The translations under genes and the position numbers were made by a program. A DNA stretch of 64,000 bases from CBDCWO01 sp965223405. Its GTDB lineage: Bacteria; Bacteroidota; Bacteroidia; Chitinophagales; Saprospiraceae. The notes beneath the pieces were generated by a model. It saw nothing but the letters and a program-made list of their open reading frames with translations, was not told the origin of the DNA and ran no database searches. Below are positions 46,403-55,519 of the stretch, in pieces (within the stretch, counting starts at the first letter, position 1; each line of letters begins with the position of its first letter). Where the stretch lies: NCBI GenBank assembly GCA_965223405.1, contig CBDCWO010000006.1, forward strand, positions 4,712,001 to 4,776,000, in the 5' to 3' direction.

Positions 46403-47191
46403 TTAGTCCTCTTTGCAAGGATCTTTCATATTTACTTCAGCTGTCGTAAACAATAAGTGTTTTTTAATATGAACAGTAGTTTCTTCTCTGTTTGCTTTGG
46501 ATAATAACCGAAGTTCGGTTTCACTCGGTTTTTGACAGGGGCTTTCACGAAAATAATTCAGCAATATTACATCAGTTCCTAAAGCAGGATCAAAATTTGT
46601 CAAGGATGGAACGTTTACAAGCTTTGAAGTCACGTAAAAATCAGGTTGAACAGTTATGTTGTTAGATAGAAAAACCTCCTTGTCATTGCCAAACATAAAA
46701 TACTCTAAGGTATCTACCAGCTCGGCATTTTTGGGAAAAGGTCTGAAACGAATCACCCGCTCGATGTTTACTATAAATTCACCGGTTATTGGTCTACCTT
46801 TATTATTGTAACTCATTTTTAATATTAAAGCAGGAAAGGAAGTTACAATTGAGTTGGGGATGTCCGGTAGGATAAATTTTTCACGGTTTACCAGCATATA
46901 AAAACTATCTTGATCCTGATATGAATCTTCCAGATATATTTGTTTAACGTCATTGGGAAAGTTTGCTTTGCATACCAATTGATAGTGATGATTTTCGTGG
47001 TATATCCTGGGAAGGTGATCTAAAAAAACTTCATCGGAACCCATAATCAAAAAGGCGTGTCCATCCGGGTAGTCATCAGAACACATAACCAATTCTGATA
47101 CCCTGGAGACTTCTTTTGTATCAATTAAAAGTGTTATTAATAATGAGGAAGGTATCAGGCAAAAAAGTATACTTCGTAGTGTGAATAACAT
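46403..47191 (-). CDS. Uncharacterised exported protein
   Basis: A 262-residue protein with an N-terminal hydrophobic segment (MLFTLRSILFCLIPSSLLIT), so exported or membrane-anchored. The conspicuous block is FLIMGSDEVFLDHLPRIYHE followed by NHHYQLVCKANF, with several His residues that could bind a metal. Two further conserved-looking stretches are FMFGNDKEVFLSNNI and DVILLNYFRESPC. I have seen similar HLP-x-HHYQ proteins described only as hypothetical. It has a promoter close to consensus just upstream (47208-47236), supporting a real, separately transcribed gene. No function is proposed. Confidence 0.7.
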   Translation of the reverse strand: MLFTLRSILFCLIPSSLLITLLIDTKEVSRVSELVMCSDDYPDGHAFLIMGSDEVFLDHLPRIYHENHHYQLVCKANFPNDVKQIYLEDSYQDQDSFYMLVNREKFILPDIPNSIVTSFPALILKMSYNNKGRPITGEFIVNIERVIRFRPFPKNAELVDTLEYFMFGNDKEVFLSNNITVQPDFYVTSKLVNVPSLTNFDPALGTDVILLNYFRESPCQKPSETELRLLSKANREETTVHIKKHLLFTTAEVNMKDPCKED

Positions 47192-47207
47192 AATTCTAAA
47201 GTTTAAC

Positions 47208-47236
47208 CAAAAATATTTACCCTAAAAGATACACAA
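47208..47236 (-). promoter_or_regulatory. Bacteroidota-type promoter for the gene ending at 46403
   Basis: On the minus strand: TTG (47236-47234), an 18-nt spacer, then TATTTTTG (47215-47208), an exact match to TTG-N17-23-TAnnTTTG. It lies 16 nt upstream of the ATG. Confidence 0.6.
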
Positions 47237-47496
47237 TTCCCCTTTGCTTGACTTAATTCAAACAATTCAGAGTCAATAATTATAATATTTATCGGGCCGT
47301 TTAATTCATTTTTTCTACATTCAAATCGTTCTAGGATTTTTGAATTTATGAAATTGGGTGAACTATTCAGTTTGATCTCACCTCAGGGTTGCAGTTTGCA
47401 GATACATTATCATTTATCCGTCAATATCTTATGTGGAAAGTGTCTTGGTCAGAGAGTAACACTTCTTAACAAGGTATGATTTTTCAATTTCTTTCT
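47237..47496. other. Intergenic region between divergent genes
   Basis: Part of a 358-bp gap (47192-47549) between divergent uncharacterised genes. Apart from the promoter candidates at either side, no feature was recognised. Confidence 0.4.
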
Positions 47497-47530
47497 TTGG
47501 GAAATTAAACAACCAATTTTTTTATCTTTA
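47497..47530 (+). promoter_or_regulatory. Candidate promoter for the gene at 47550
   Basis: TTG at 47497-47499, a 23-nt spacer, then TATCTTTA at 47523-47530, one mismatch from TAnnTTTG. It is 19 nt upstream of the ATG. Confidence 0.35.
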
Positions 47531-47549
47531 TCCCCCATGTAAATAGTTT

Positions 47550-48164
47550 ATGTTAAGGGAGATACTCGCATTTTTTAATTTGGAACCCATTCGCTCCCGA
47601 ATGAATCGGGACTTAAGGGATATGAGGGAAAAGACTAGTGGGTGGCACCAAGAATTGGCCCCATGGGATCATGAAGAAATGACCTTGCTAGCAGCTAATG
47701 TGGTGAACGGCTATCCTAAAAAATGGTCATTTAAATCCAAAAGAATACGTGGTGTATTTACTTCCATATATCATGAACCCTTGATCGTCTTTAATATCCG
47801 GCAATACAATAAAAAAAATCATCTATACCGAGCTGCCAATAATAAGGACGAGTACGTATATCGGGTTAAACCAAGCCATATTGACGTTTATTATAATGGA
47901 ATGATGGTGGCTAAGATTAAAAATAACCAGATGTTTGGTAATGGAGGCCGAAGAAAAATTGGTCGTCGCGAGATCATTCACTCACCTGAAGTGTCAATAA
48001 TCATTGGTGAAAAAGAAATTGGTTATTTGAACGCGACCCCTACCAACCGAGGTTTTCTACCTAGGGTGTTGACCATTTTACAGACTCCAAGTCCAGATGA
48101 AGAAGTACTTTTTCTTACTTTTGTGTACCTTGAAATGTTAAGAAAACTAATAAAAAACAAGTAA
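47550..48164 (+). CDS. Uncharacterised conserved-type protein
   Basis: A 204-residue soluble protein without signal peptide or membrane segment. It starts MLREILAFFNLEP and is rich in Arg/Lys. A central basic stretch (GNGGRRKIGRREI) is followed by a beta-rich part (SIIIGEKEIGYLNATP). The C-terminus is helical (FLTFVYLEMLRKLIKN). Codon use is like its neighbours and the start fits the upstream promoter candidate, so it is probably real. I do not recognise a family. The next gene is 85 nt downstream on the same strand. Confidence 0.6.
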   Translation: MLREILAFFNLEPIRSRMNRDLRDMREKTSGWHQELAPWDHEEMTLLAANVVNGYPKKWSFKSKRIRGVFTSIYHEPLIVFNIRQYNKKNHLYRAANNKDEYVYRVKPSHIDVYYNGMMVAKIKNNQMFGNGGRRKIGRREIIHSPEVSIIIGEKEIGYLNATPTNRGFLPRVLTILQTPSPDEEVLFLTFVYLEMLRKLIKNK

Positions 48165-48249
48165 TTTATTAAACTTTCTATATTCAAATTTATTAGTTAG
48201 AATTAGTTGATTAACTTACATTAGATTTTATACGAATAAGTTGTACACC

Positions 48250-48678
48250 ATGCATGTTTTTGATAAAGTTAGGTTGGTCATTTACCGAGTACACGAAAAG
48301 GGTATTGAAGTGTTTTTAACCGGAACCAAGGAAGAGAAACAAGAATTGGTAAAAGCAGCACTTTCCCCTGAGAGCTGGCAGATGTTGGCCACAGATATCA
48401 AGACCATATTACTGGACCCCATTGAAGATCCTAAAGGAGAAACGATTCAGGCTGTAGCCATTGAAGCCGACTGGCATGAAATTCCTTCAGTCAGGAATTT
48501 GATCAAAAGAGATTTACACATTGTCAAAAGTAAGTTTGAAACCATATTGCCAGAGGCAGGTGCCGGATCCTATGTCCTTTTAAAAGAGGCATTCAAAAAA
48601 ACACTTCCGTATGAATATGCATGGCTTAAAGAACTTAAAGAGGTTTTGGTTGACCGAAATTTAGTAAAAAACATTTAG
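48250..48678 (+). CDS. Uncharacterised cytoplasmic protein (Nudix-like N-terminal strand)
   Basis: About 142 residues from ATG 48250; an upstream TTG at 48241 is less likely. The N-terminus (FDKVRLVIYRVHEKGIEVFL) resembles the first strands of Nudix-type proteins, but no Nudix box (GX5EX7REUXEEXGU) exists, so no hydrolase function is claimed. The C-terminal half is helical (GSYVLLKEAFKKTLPYEYA). It has no signal peptide. It probably belongs with the preceding uncharacterised gene. Confidence 0.6.
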   Translation: MHVFDKVRLVIYRVHEKGIEVFLTGTKEEKQELVKAALSPESWQMLATDIKTILLDPIEDPKGETIQAVAIEADWHEIPSVRNLIKRDLHIVKSKFETILPEAGAGSYVLLKEAFKKTLPYEYAWLKELKEVLVDRNLVKNI

Positions 48679-49093
48679 GCCATGGCTGGTTTGGTTGTCG
48701 ACCCCATTTCTCAGGCAGCTAACCAGGATATATAAACGTTTTTCATTCGAAAAAATCTCACTAAATAATACGCCTATATCACTTTGATTTGGATGTTAAT
48801 GGGCTAATCAGTAGTTCATTTCATAATTAAGTAGCAGGCAGTTAAGTCTCGATTTGTTTGAGATTGACTGAAAGTGAATATATGGTGTAGGGAAGTGAAT
48901 AATATTTTCATTAATGGAAAAACGGTGAGGCTGCTAAACTTCAAATAGTGGATATATAGAAACTGTGACATGAACCTTACCTATTATTCATGACATTAAA
49001 AGAGGTTTCCCACCTCTCTATTTAGTATGAATACAGCTCTGTAAAAATTAAAATGTAAAAACAATTTTTTTTAACAGCTAAATCTCGCTTATT
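48679..49093. other. Intergenic region upstream of the SusC gene
   Basis: 415 bp without a supported gene. A small perfect stem AGAGGT-TTCCC-ACCTCT (49001-49017) lies about 75 nt before the SusC start. It lacks a long T run, so it is not called a terminator. It is presumably in the 5' untranslated region. Confidence 0.45.
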
Positions 49094-52000
49094 ATGAAGT
49101 TATTGAAACGATGTTTATTTGCGTGCTTAGCGATGCTTCTTGCCAGTAGTTCACCACTATTTGGTCAGAATAGTATCAAAGGCAACGTAGTGAATTCCGA
49201 AACCGACGAATCACTGGTAGGTGTTACCGTGCAGGTTGAGGGAACCACAAGAGGTACTACTACCGATTTAGATGGTACCTTTGAGATTAACGCCTCCAGA
49301 GATGAGGTATTACTATTTACATTTATCGGATTGAAAGATGTCCGAATTGTGGTTGGGTCGCAAACCAACCTGTTGGTAAAAATGACTCCCGATAACCTGA
49401 TACTTACAGAAGTAGTCGTTACAGGTTATGGAACTCAGGAACGGTCGACATACACCGGAGCTGCAGTTTCCGCACCGGTTGAAAAAATTGCACTGGCTCC
49501 CAGACCTAATTTTCAGGAAAGTTTGCGTGGCAATGTAGCCGGACTTCAGGTTAATCAAGGAAGTGGTCAGCCTGGTGCATTCCAAAATGTACGTATTCGT
49601 GGACTGGGATCTATCAACGCAGGAACAAATCCCCTTTATGTAATAGATGGTATTCCGGTAATTAATGAAAATATCGGTAACGAATCCACCACAAGTACTC
49701 CGCTTTCTGGTATCAATCCTCAGGATATCGAGGATATTCAAGTGTTAAAAGATGCCTCCGCTACATCCATCTATGGTTCAAGGGGAGCAAATGGGGTAAT
49801 CATTATAACTACTAAAAAAGGAAAGGCTGGACCTCCCAAGATAAATGTTAACCTGCAATCTGGGGTTTCCGATGTTTCACTGGCTGACCATCTAAAACCA
49901 TTGAATACTGCTGAGTATCTGGAAATTATGCGTGAAGCGCTTATCAATCGCGGAACAGTTGCAGATCAGGCAGAAGCCAGGCAATACTTGGAGGACCGTA
50001 TTGATACTAGTGTGGATACGGATTGGTTTGAAGAGATCACCCAAAAGGGAGGGTTCCAGCAAGCTAATATGTCTATCTCAGGAGGAAATGACAAAACGCG
50101 CTATTTCGTTTCTGGTGGCTTGTTACAAAGTGAAGGTACCATCTTAGCCACCGATTTTGACCGCTACTCAGGTCGGATAAACCTCACTACGGAGGTGGCC
50201 GATTGGTTGGAGTTTGATTTTAGAATGAGTGGTTCTCATTCGATTCAGCATACGGTAGCCGGTGGTGGTGCTTTTGCCAATCCGGTTCGTTCAGTGTTTA
50301 GGTTTGTCCCCTGGCAGCCGGTATACAATGAGGATGGCTCTTTTAATACCAGTATTAACTCAGGATTTAATGTGGTAGGTGAAGCCCTTTTGAATAAAGA
50401 TCAATCGGAAATTACCAATTTACTGGGTGCTATCAATGCTCGCGTCAAATTGCCTTTTGTGGATGGTCTTACTTATGAACCCTATGTGAGTATAAACCGG
50501 ATCAATGGAGCTGATGAGACATTTTTTGTTCCGGATTTCGGAACCGGTAATTCCAGAAATGGATATGGCGAAGCGGACTTTGATATCAATACGAATTGGC
50601 TGGTCAGAAATTTGATTAAATACAACAACTTGTTTAATGATATTCATGGAATTGATGTCACATTAGGGCACGAAGCACAAAAATTTTCCTCACATTTCGT
50701 ACAAACCCTGCAAAGTAATTTTGCATTCCCGAATTTGATTACCCTAAGTAACGGCTCCGAACCGGAATCGATCAGTGGATCAAAATCTCAAAATACGATT
50801 GAATCCATGTTTCTCAATACCAGTTATAATTATCGGGGACAGGTCTATGTAAATGGTACGATCCGAAGAGATGGATCTTCTCGCTTTGGTGCCAATCAGA
50901 GATATGGAACCTTTTGGTCAGCCGGTATCGGAATCAATCTGCACCGATTTGATTTTCTTGCCAATAACGCCATCATATCTGCAGCAAGAATTAGAGCCAG
51001 TTATGGAGAAAATGGAAATGAAGATATTGGAAACTTTGCTTCCAGAGGGCTATATGCTACGGGAACTGATTATTTGGGAAATCCGGGTATATTTCTTTCT
51101 CAATTGGAAAATGCCAATTTGACCTGGGAGGTTAACAAACCTTTTAATGTAGGTATAGAGGTTGGACTTTGGGATCGCCTGGATGTAATCGTGGACATCT
51201 ACAAAAGAAAAACATCCGATTTATTATTTAACCGCCCCATTTCGCGTACCAATGGAATTTCATCTGTACTTAGTAACATCGGAGAATTGGAAAATCGGGG
51301 TGTAGAGTTTCAAGTGAAATCTCGAAACTTTGTTAGTCCATCCGGTGGATTTGAATGGAGAACCGGGTTTAACATTACTTTTAATACCAACGAAGTACTT
51401 TCCTTACCGGAAGGTGACTTTGCCGATGGTTCACGATTTCGCGCTGTGGGACAGCCTTGGAGTACCTGGTATATGAGAGGATATGCTGGTGTCGATCCCG
51501 AGACCGGAGCACCTCAATGGTATGTAGATGAAACCGAAGCTGAAATTACCAATACCTGGGGTTCAGCTGATCCGTATCAGCAAGGAACCTCTGAGCCGGA
51601 TTTCTTTGGTGGATTAACCAATAGTTTTTCATTTAAAGGATTTACTCTATCAGGTCAATTTAACTTCGATTGGGGTCGAAAAATTTTACATTCATGGCAC
51701 AGCTTTACCCATACCGATGCCTCTCGTCGTCTGAGTACTACTGGGAATATGGCTCGATCCATTTACGAAAGGCGATGGCAACAACCAGGTGACATTACCG
51801 ACTCGCCGCAGGTGATATATGGCCGTAACACCGGATCCCGTAACCGTTCTACCCGATTTTTGTATGACGGTAGTTATATCAATTTGCGGGATGTTACCAT
51901 GTCATATACTTTTCCTTCCAGGCTTACCGATAGAATGCGTGTAGGTAATCTAAGATTATTTGCCCAAGGTAGTAATCTCTGGATTTATGTAAAAGACGAT

Positions 52001-52099
52001 CGCTTGGAACGTGATCCGAGAACTGATGCTGGAGGTTCAATTGATCAGGAAATTCCGATTCCAAGAACCTTTACTTTCGGACTTGATCTGTCTTTCTAA
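49094..52099 (+). CDS. SusC/RagA-type TonB-linked outer membrane transporter
   Basis: A 1001-residue TonB-dependent transporter that imports oligosaccharides or peptides through the outer membrane. The signal peptide ends near SPLFGQ. A CarboxypepD-reg-like domain (about residues 27-105; IKGNVVNSETDESLVGVTVQ) precedes the TonB-box region (LTEVVVTGYGTQ). The plug carries the SusC-type segments VRIRGLGSINAGTNPLYVID and LKDASATSIYGSRGANGVI, and the 22-strand barrel ends with a C-terminal aromatic residue (GLDLSF). It forms a complex with the SusD-like lipoprotein 27 nt downstream. No sensor or ECF regulator lies beside the pair, so the substrate class is unclear. Confidence 0.96.
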   Translation: MKLLKRCLFACLAMLLASSSPLFGQNSIKGNVVNSETDESLVGVTVQVEGTTRGTTTDLDGTFEINASRDEVLLFTFIGLKDVRIVVGSQTNLLVKMTPDNLILTEVVVTGYGTQERSTYTGAAVSAPVEKIALAPRPNFQESLRGNVAGLQVNQGSGQPGAFQNVRIRGLGSINAGTNPLYVIDGIPVINENIGNESTTSTPLSGINPQDIEDIQVLKDASATSIYGSRGANGVIIITTKKGKAGPPKINVNLQSGVSDVSLADHLKPLNTAEYLEIMREALINRGTVADQAEARQYLEDRIDTSVDTDWFEEITQKGGFQQANMSISGGNDKTRYFVSGGLLQSEGTILATDFDRYSGRINLTTEVADWLEFDFRMSGSHSIQHTVAGGGAFANPVRSVFRFVPWQPVYNEDGSFNTSINSGFNVVGEALLNKDQSEITNLLGAINARVKLPFVDGLTYEPYVSINRINGADETFFVPDFGTGNSRNGYGEADFDINTNWLVRNLIKYNNLFNDIHGIDVTLGHEAQKFSSHFVQTLQSNFAFPNLITLSNGSEPESISGSKSQNTIESMFLNTSYNYRGQVYVNGTIRRDGSSRFGANQRYGTFWSAGIGINLHRFDFLANNAIISAARIRASYGENGNEDIGNFASRGLYATGTDYLGNPGIFLSQLENANLTWEVNKPFNVGIEVGLWDRLDVIVDIYKRKTSDLLFNRPISRTNGISSVLSNIGELENRGVEFQVKSRNFVSPSGGFEWRTGFNITFNTNEVLSLPEGDFADGSRFRAVGQPWSTWYMRGYAGVDPETGAPQWYVDETEAEITNTWGSADPYQQGTSEPDFFGGLTNSFSFKGFTLSGQFNFDWGRKILHSWHSFTHTDASRRLSTTGNMARSIYERRWQQPGDITDSPQVIYGRNTGSRNRSTRFLYDGSYINLRDVTMSYTFPSRLTDRMRVGNLRLFAQGSNLWIYVKDDRLERDPRTDAGGSIDQEIPIPRTFTFGLDLSF

Positions 52100-52126
52100 G
52101 TAAACCGGAATTTATTAACCATTAAA

Positions 52127-53542
52127 ATGAAGAAAATGAAAACTATTATAAAGTCATTATTTATACTATTTCTCATTGGACTTGCATCGTGTAGCAAGAG
52201 TTTTCTGGAGTTAGAGCCCCAGCAATCGCTATCTATCAGTAGTGCAATAGTTGACTTAAACTCTCTCAATGCTGCGACTTTAGGGTTGTACAATAATTTG
52301 CAAGATGCCAATATATATGGATGGGATCTACCTTTGATTCCTGATCTAAGAGCTGATAATGTATTTATCAGTAGTAAAAATGCCGGAAGATTTTTGGGAT
52401 TTGATCAATACAATACAACTGAGCAAAGTGGCCGGGTGGCAAGCGAATGGCTCGATATGTATGAGTTAATAGTCAATTCCTCTAATGTTATTAATCGAGG
52501 TCCGGATGCCTCTTTTTTGAGTTCCGAGAAAGAAGAAGCAGATAATCGCATTGGAGAGGCTTATGCTTTGAGAGGGATTACCTACTGGAATTTGGTAAAG
52601 ATGTTTTCCAAACCATTTACTGCGGACAATGGAGCCAGCCCGGGTATTGCTTTTAATAATGAAGGAACAACGGGTGATGTAATCACACCTGGTCGAGAAA
52701 CCGTAGGTGCAGTATATCAACAAATAATAAGCGATCTTAATGCAGCGATTGGTTTGCTATCGCTTACTGATGATGGCCGTATCTCCAAAGAAGCAGCACA
52801 AGCCTTTTTAGCCAAAGTGTATTTGTATATGGAAGATTGGGGAAATGCGGAAAGCATGGCGACTTCTGTGATCAACAGTGGGAAACACAGCTTGTATGCC
52901 GATGGTACGGCATGGATGGACTCCTGGGGCGCAAATATCGGTAGTGAAGACCTCTTTGTTGTAATTAATATTCCTACAGATAATCTAGGTGTTAACTCTA
53001 TTGGGGGAATCTATGATCAGGATGGATATGGAGATATTCTGGCTACAGACGATCTCTATGATATTTACTCTGAGACCGATATGCGTAGGAATGTAATGAT
53101 AAGAGGAGATCGTTTGGATGGAGAAGCAAATACCTTGTTTCCGGAAGGTAAATATCCAAATGGTGAAACCGGTGATGATTATATCAAGGTAATGAGATTG
53201 GCAGATGTATATTTGATTCGTGCTGAAGCACGTGCGGAGCAGGGAAAGGAAGCTGAAGCTATTGCGGATTTAGCGGCCGTTGCATCAAGAGTAGATCCTG
53301 AATATGTAACTTCTACGGCTAGTGGACAGGATTTGATTGACGAAATTATATTAGAGCGGCGAAAAGAATTGGCATTTGAAGGGGACAGAGTTTTCGATCT
53401 GACACGTCGCAAAATGTCTTGGACCAAATACCGTACTGATGAAACTGAAACCGTAAACTGGGACAATGATCAGGTAATTAATCCAATTCCAATTGCAGAA
53501 TTGGATAACAATCCGAATATGACTCAAAATCCAGGTTACTAA
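52127..53542 (+). CDS. SusD/RagB-family substrate-binding lipoprotein
   Basis: A 471-residue SusD-like lipoprotein (FLIGLASC) that caps the SusC transporter and binds substrate. Typical parts: FLELEPQQSLS after the lipid Cys, an RIGEAYALRGITYWNLVKMF TPR-like helix (about residues 140-160), LRADVYLIRAEA-type text here reading MRLADVYLIRAEARAEQGKE, and the C-terminal ILERRKELAFEGDRVFDLTR block. The last residues (MTQNPGY) are the standard SusD ending. It is followed by a strong terminator, which closes this two-gene operon. Confidence 0.96.
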   Translation: MKKMKTIIKSLFILFLIGLASCSKSFLELEPQQSLSISSAIVDLNSLNAATLGLYNNLQDANIYGWDLPLIPDLRADNVFISSKNAGRFLGFDQYNTTEQSGRVASEWLDMYELIVNSSNVINRGPDASFLSSEKEEADNRIGEAYALRGITYWNLVKMFSKPFTADNGASPGIAFNNEGTTGDVITPGRETVGAVYQQIISDLNAAIGLLSLTDDGRISKEAAQAFLAKVYLYMEDWGNAESMATSVINSGKHSLYADGTAWMDSWGANIGSEDLFVVINIPTDNLGVNSIGGIYDQDGYGDILATDDLYDIYSETDMRRNVMIRGDRLDGEANTLFPEGKYPNGETGDDYIKVMRLADVYLIRAEARAEQGKEAEAIADLAAVASRVDPEYVTSTASGQDLIDEIILERRKELAFEGDRVFDLTRRKMSWTKYRTDETETVNWDNDQVINPIPIAELDNNPNMTQNPGY

Positions 53543-53563
53543 GAAAATAACTTGACATCTGAA

Positions 53564-53597
53564 AAAGGCCCGGGGCATAGATTTCGGGCCTTTTTTT
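53564..53597 (+). terminator. Intrinsic terminator after the SusC/SusD pair
   Basis: 9-bp stem AAAGGCCCG (53564-53572) / CGGGCCTTT (53585-53593) with a 12-nt loop and T tract, 22 nt after the SusD stop. Confidence 0.92.
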
Positions 53598-53953
53598 GGT
53601 TTATCTTCCCCTCTATGAAGGAACAGTTTGCTTGATTTAATGTCAATTCAATCCCAATCCTGGCCAGTGTATCCATCAATTGCTCACATCAGAATTACGG
53701 ATTCTGAATGAAAAAAAATATCCGTAGAACCAATGACAACCATCAAGACCAAAACTTGAAAAGCGAGTTCCCTTGAGGGGGCAGGGGGTGGAATAATAAT
53801 ATCAATAGCAATAGCAATAACAATGACAATGAAAACCTACAAATGGATCCTTATCTCTAAAATGAGATCCCGAACATTTGCAAGCAAATTTCGGGATGAC
53901 ATTCGTTTTTTGTTTTTGTTTAGGAAACAATAGGCAATGTACAAAGAATTGAG
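53598..53953. repeat. Repeat-rich intergenic region, left of IS110
   Basis: No gene. It contains TTGAGGGGGCAGGGGGTGG within 53770-53800, repeated identically on the other side (56044-56074). A truncated copy A (about 53828-53953) of the 182-bp unit follows, including the hairpin 53867-53897 (ATCCCGAA...TTTCGGGAT). Confidence 0.75.
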
Positions 53954-54193
53954 TCATTCCATCCCGCCGGTCGGGATATCAGATACTGCCTAACTGGAAT
54001 TAGGTTTTATCTTTGTGATTATTTATAAACCAAAAAGAAACCCTACAGACCTTTCCGTCCACTGGTGCCTTAAAGAGCCCTGTATTGAGTTTAGGCGAGT
54101 ATATTCATTAATCAGTTATTGGTGCCTAGACACCTCATGAAAGATTATAAGATATCCGAATATACTTGTAAGGTTTCTTCAAAAAAATTAATT
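53954..54193 (+). ncRNA. Candidate bridge RNA region of the IS110 element
   Basis: 240 nt between the left end and the recombinase ATG. It contains hairpins ATCCCG-CCGGT-CGGGAT (53961-53977) and GGTG-CCTAGA-CACC (54121-54134). ATGAAAG at 54137-54143 equals the last seven bases of the right end (55513-55519), as a donor-guide might. No target-guide match could be assigned. Placement follows the known IS110 bridge RNA arrangement. Confidence 0.45.
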
Positions 54194-55504
54194 ATGTCAA
54201 AGTTAGTAAATCCTAATGCAGCCGGAATTGATATTGGATCAAAAATTAATTATGTAGCTGTACCAGAAGATCGTGATGCAGAATCTGTAAGATCATTTGG
54301 AACATACACCTGTGAATTAAAGCGCTTAGTTGATTGGCTTATCACCTGTAAGATAGATACAGTAGCCATGGAATCAACAGGTATTTATTGGTATCACATA
54401 TTTACAATGTTAGATGATGCTGGGATCGATGTATATTTAGTGAATGCCCATCATATTAAGAAAGTACCCGGTCGAAAATCGGATGTTGTAGATGCCCAAT
54501 GGATACAAAGACTTCATAGTGCAGGTTTGTTAAATAAGAGTTTTCAGCCCGACAATCTGACACGAAAACTACGGACCATAATGCGTTTGAGAAAAAGCAT
54601 AATTGAACAAATAGGGACGCAAATACAAAGGCAACAAAAATCATTGGAACAAAGGAATTTGAAATTGCATCAGGTACTTAGTGATATAGATGGTAAAAGC
54701 GGCCGCAAAATCATTGAAGCGATTATTGATGGACAAACCGATCCTATAGAATTGTATAGCCATGTAGACAAACGGGTTAAAGCAAGTCGAGCTAATATAT
54801 TGGCTGCATTAGAAGGTAATTGGCGAGAAGATCAGCTATTTGTGTTGGAAATATCCTATAACCAAATGGTTCACCTAGAAAGTCAGTTGCAATTATGTGA
54901 TAAAAAAATTGAAAGGATTATTCAGCAATTTCAAACAGGCCCAAAAGATCAATCCATCAAACCAAATCGAAAGGAAAAAAGACAACCAGCTTTTAATGTC
55001 AACCAATATTTAGCAAATATATACGGTGTGCAAGTCACCAAGATACCAGGTTTCAAAAACACCACAGCATTAACCGTGCTGGCTGAAATAGGTCCTGATG
55101 TTAAGGAAAAATTTCCAACGTTGAAACAGTTTTTATCTTGGTTGAATTTAGTGCCAGATAACGATATCACAGGAGGTAAAATTGTAAAACGCCGAAGAAA
55201 GAAAAAACATAATAAAGCTGGTCTAGCTTTTAGGGCATCGTCCAATGCGTTATGGAATGCTAAAAACCCTCTTGGCGATTTAATGCGAAGCAAGAAAGCT
55301 CAAAAAGGAGCATCCACCGCCATTATTATTGTGGCTAAAAAATTAGCTAGCATCTTCTACACTATGGTAACTGAAAAAAGAGAATACAATGAAAAATATG
55401 TAATGAAAGACAAAGCCAATTACTATCATTCTAAATTGAAAAAACTTCAAAAATCCATGAATGAAGTTCAAAATTATTTGACTGAATATCAATCGATTAG
55501 CTAA
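54194..55504 (+). CDS. IS110-family recombinase/transposase
   Basis: 436 residues from ATG 54194. A longer frame opening at TTG 54119 is less likely because it would run into the non-coding RNA region. The N-terminal RuvC-like DEDD domain shows Asp13 (GIDIGSK), Glu60 (AMESTG), Asp97 and Asp100 (RKSDVVDAQW). A coiled helical linker covers about 150-270, followed by the Tnp20 domain with IPGFKNTTALTVLAEIG and FLSWLNLVPDN. The motif usually ending SGGK, which I take to hold the serine nucleophile, reads DITGGK with Thr326. Activity is therefore uncertain. Length is close to normal for the family. Confidence 0.93.
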   Translation: MSKLVNPNAAGIDIGSKINYVAVPEDRDAESVRSFGTYTCELKRLVDWLITCKIDTVAMESTGIYWYHIFTMLDDAGIDVYLVNAHHIKKVPGRKSDVVDAQWIQRLHSAGLLNKSFQPDNLTRKLRTIMRLRKSIIEQIGTQIQRQQKSLEQRNLKLHQVLSDIDGKSGRKIIEAIIDGQTDPIELYSHVDKRVKASRANILAALEGNWREDQLFVLEISYNQMVHLESQLQLCDKKIERIIQQFQTGPKDQSIKPNRKEKRQPAFNVNQYLANIYGVQVTKIPGFKNTTALTVLAEIGPDVKEKFPTLKQFLSWLNLVPDNDITGGKIVKRRRKKKHNKAGLAFRASSNALWNAKNPLGDLMRSKKAQKGASTAIIIVAKKLASIFYTMVTEKREYNEKYVMKDKANYYHSKLKKLQKSMNEVQNYLTEYQSIS

Positions 55505-55519
55505 TTTGTTATATGAAAG

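Larger units (their letters stand above)
53954..55519 (+). mobile_element. IS110-family insertion sequence, ends inferred
   Basis: The ends are read by comparison with the uninterrupted repeat junction at 55861-55892: copy A stops matching after GAATTGAG (53953) and matching resumes at ATTGCCATTG (55520). The element is about 1566 bp. AG occurs at both junctions, compatible with the 2-nt core used by IS110 recombinases. It has a long 5' non-coding part (240 nt) and a very short 3' part (15 nt), as in IS110-group elements with the bridge RNA upstream of the recombinase gene. Confidence 0.8.

Noticed and set aside
49001..49017. Hairpin before the SusC gene as a terminator or attenuator
   Set aside because: Only a 6-bp stem, no T run, and the nearby short ORF lacks regulatory codons.
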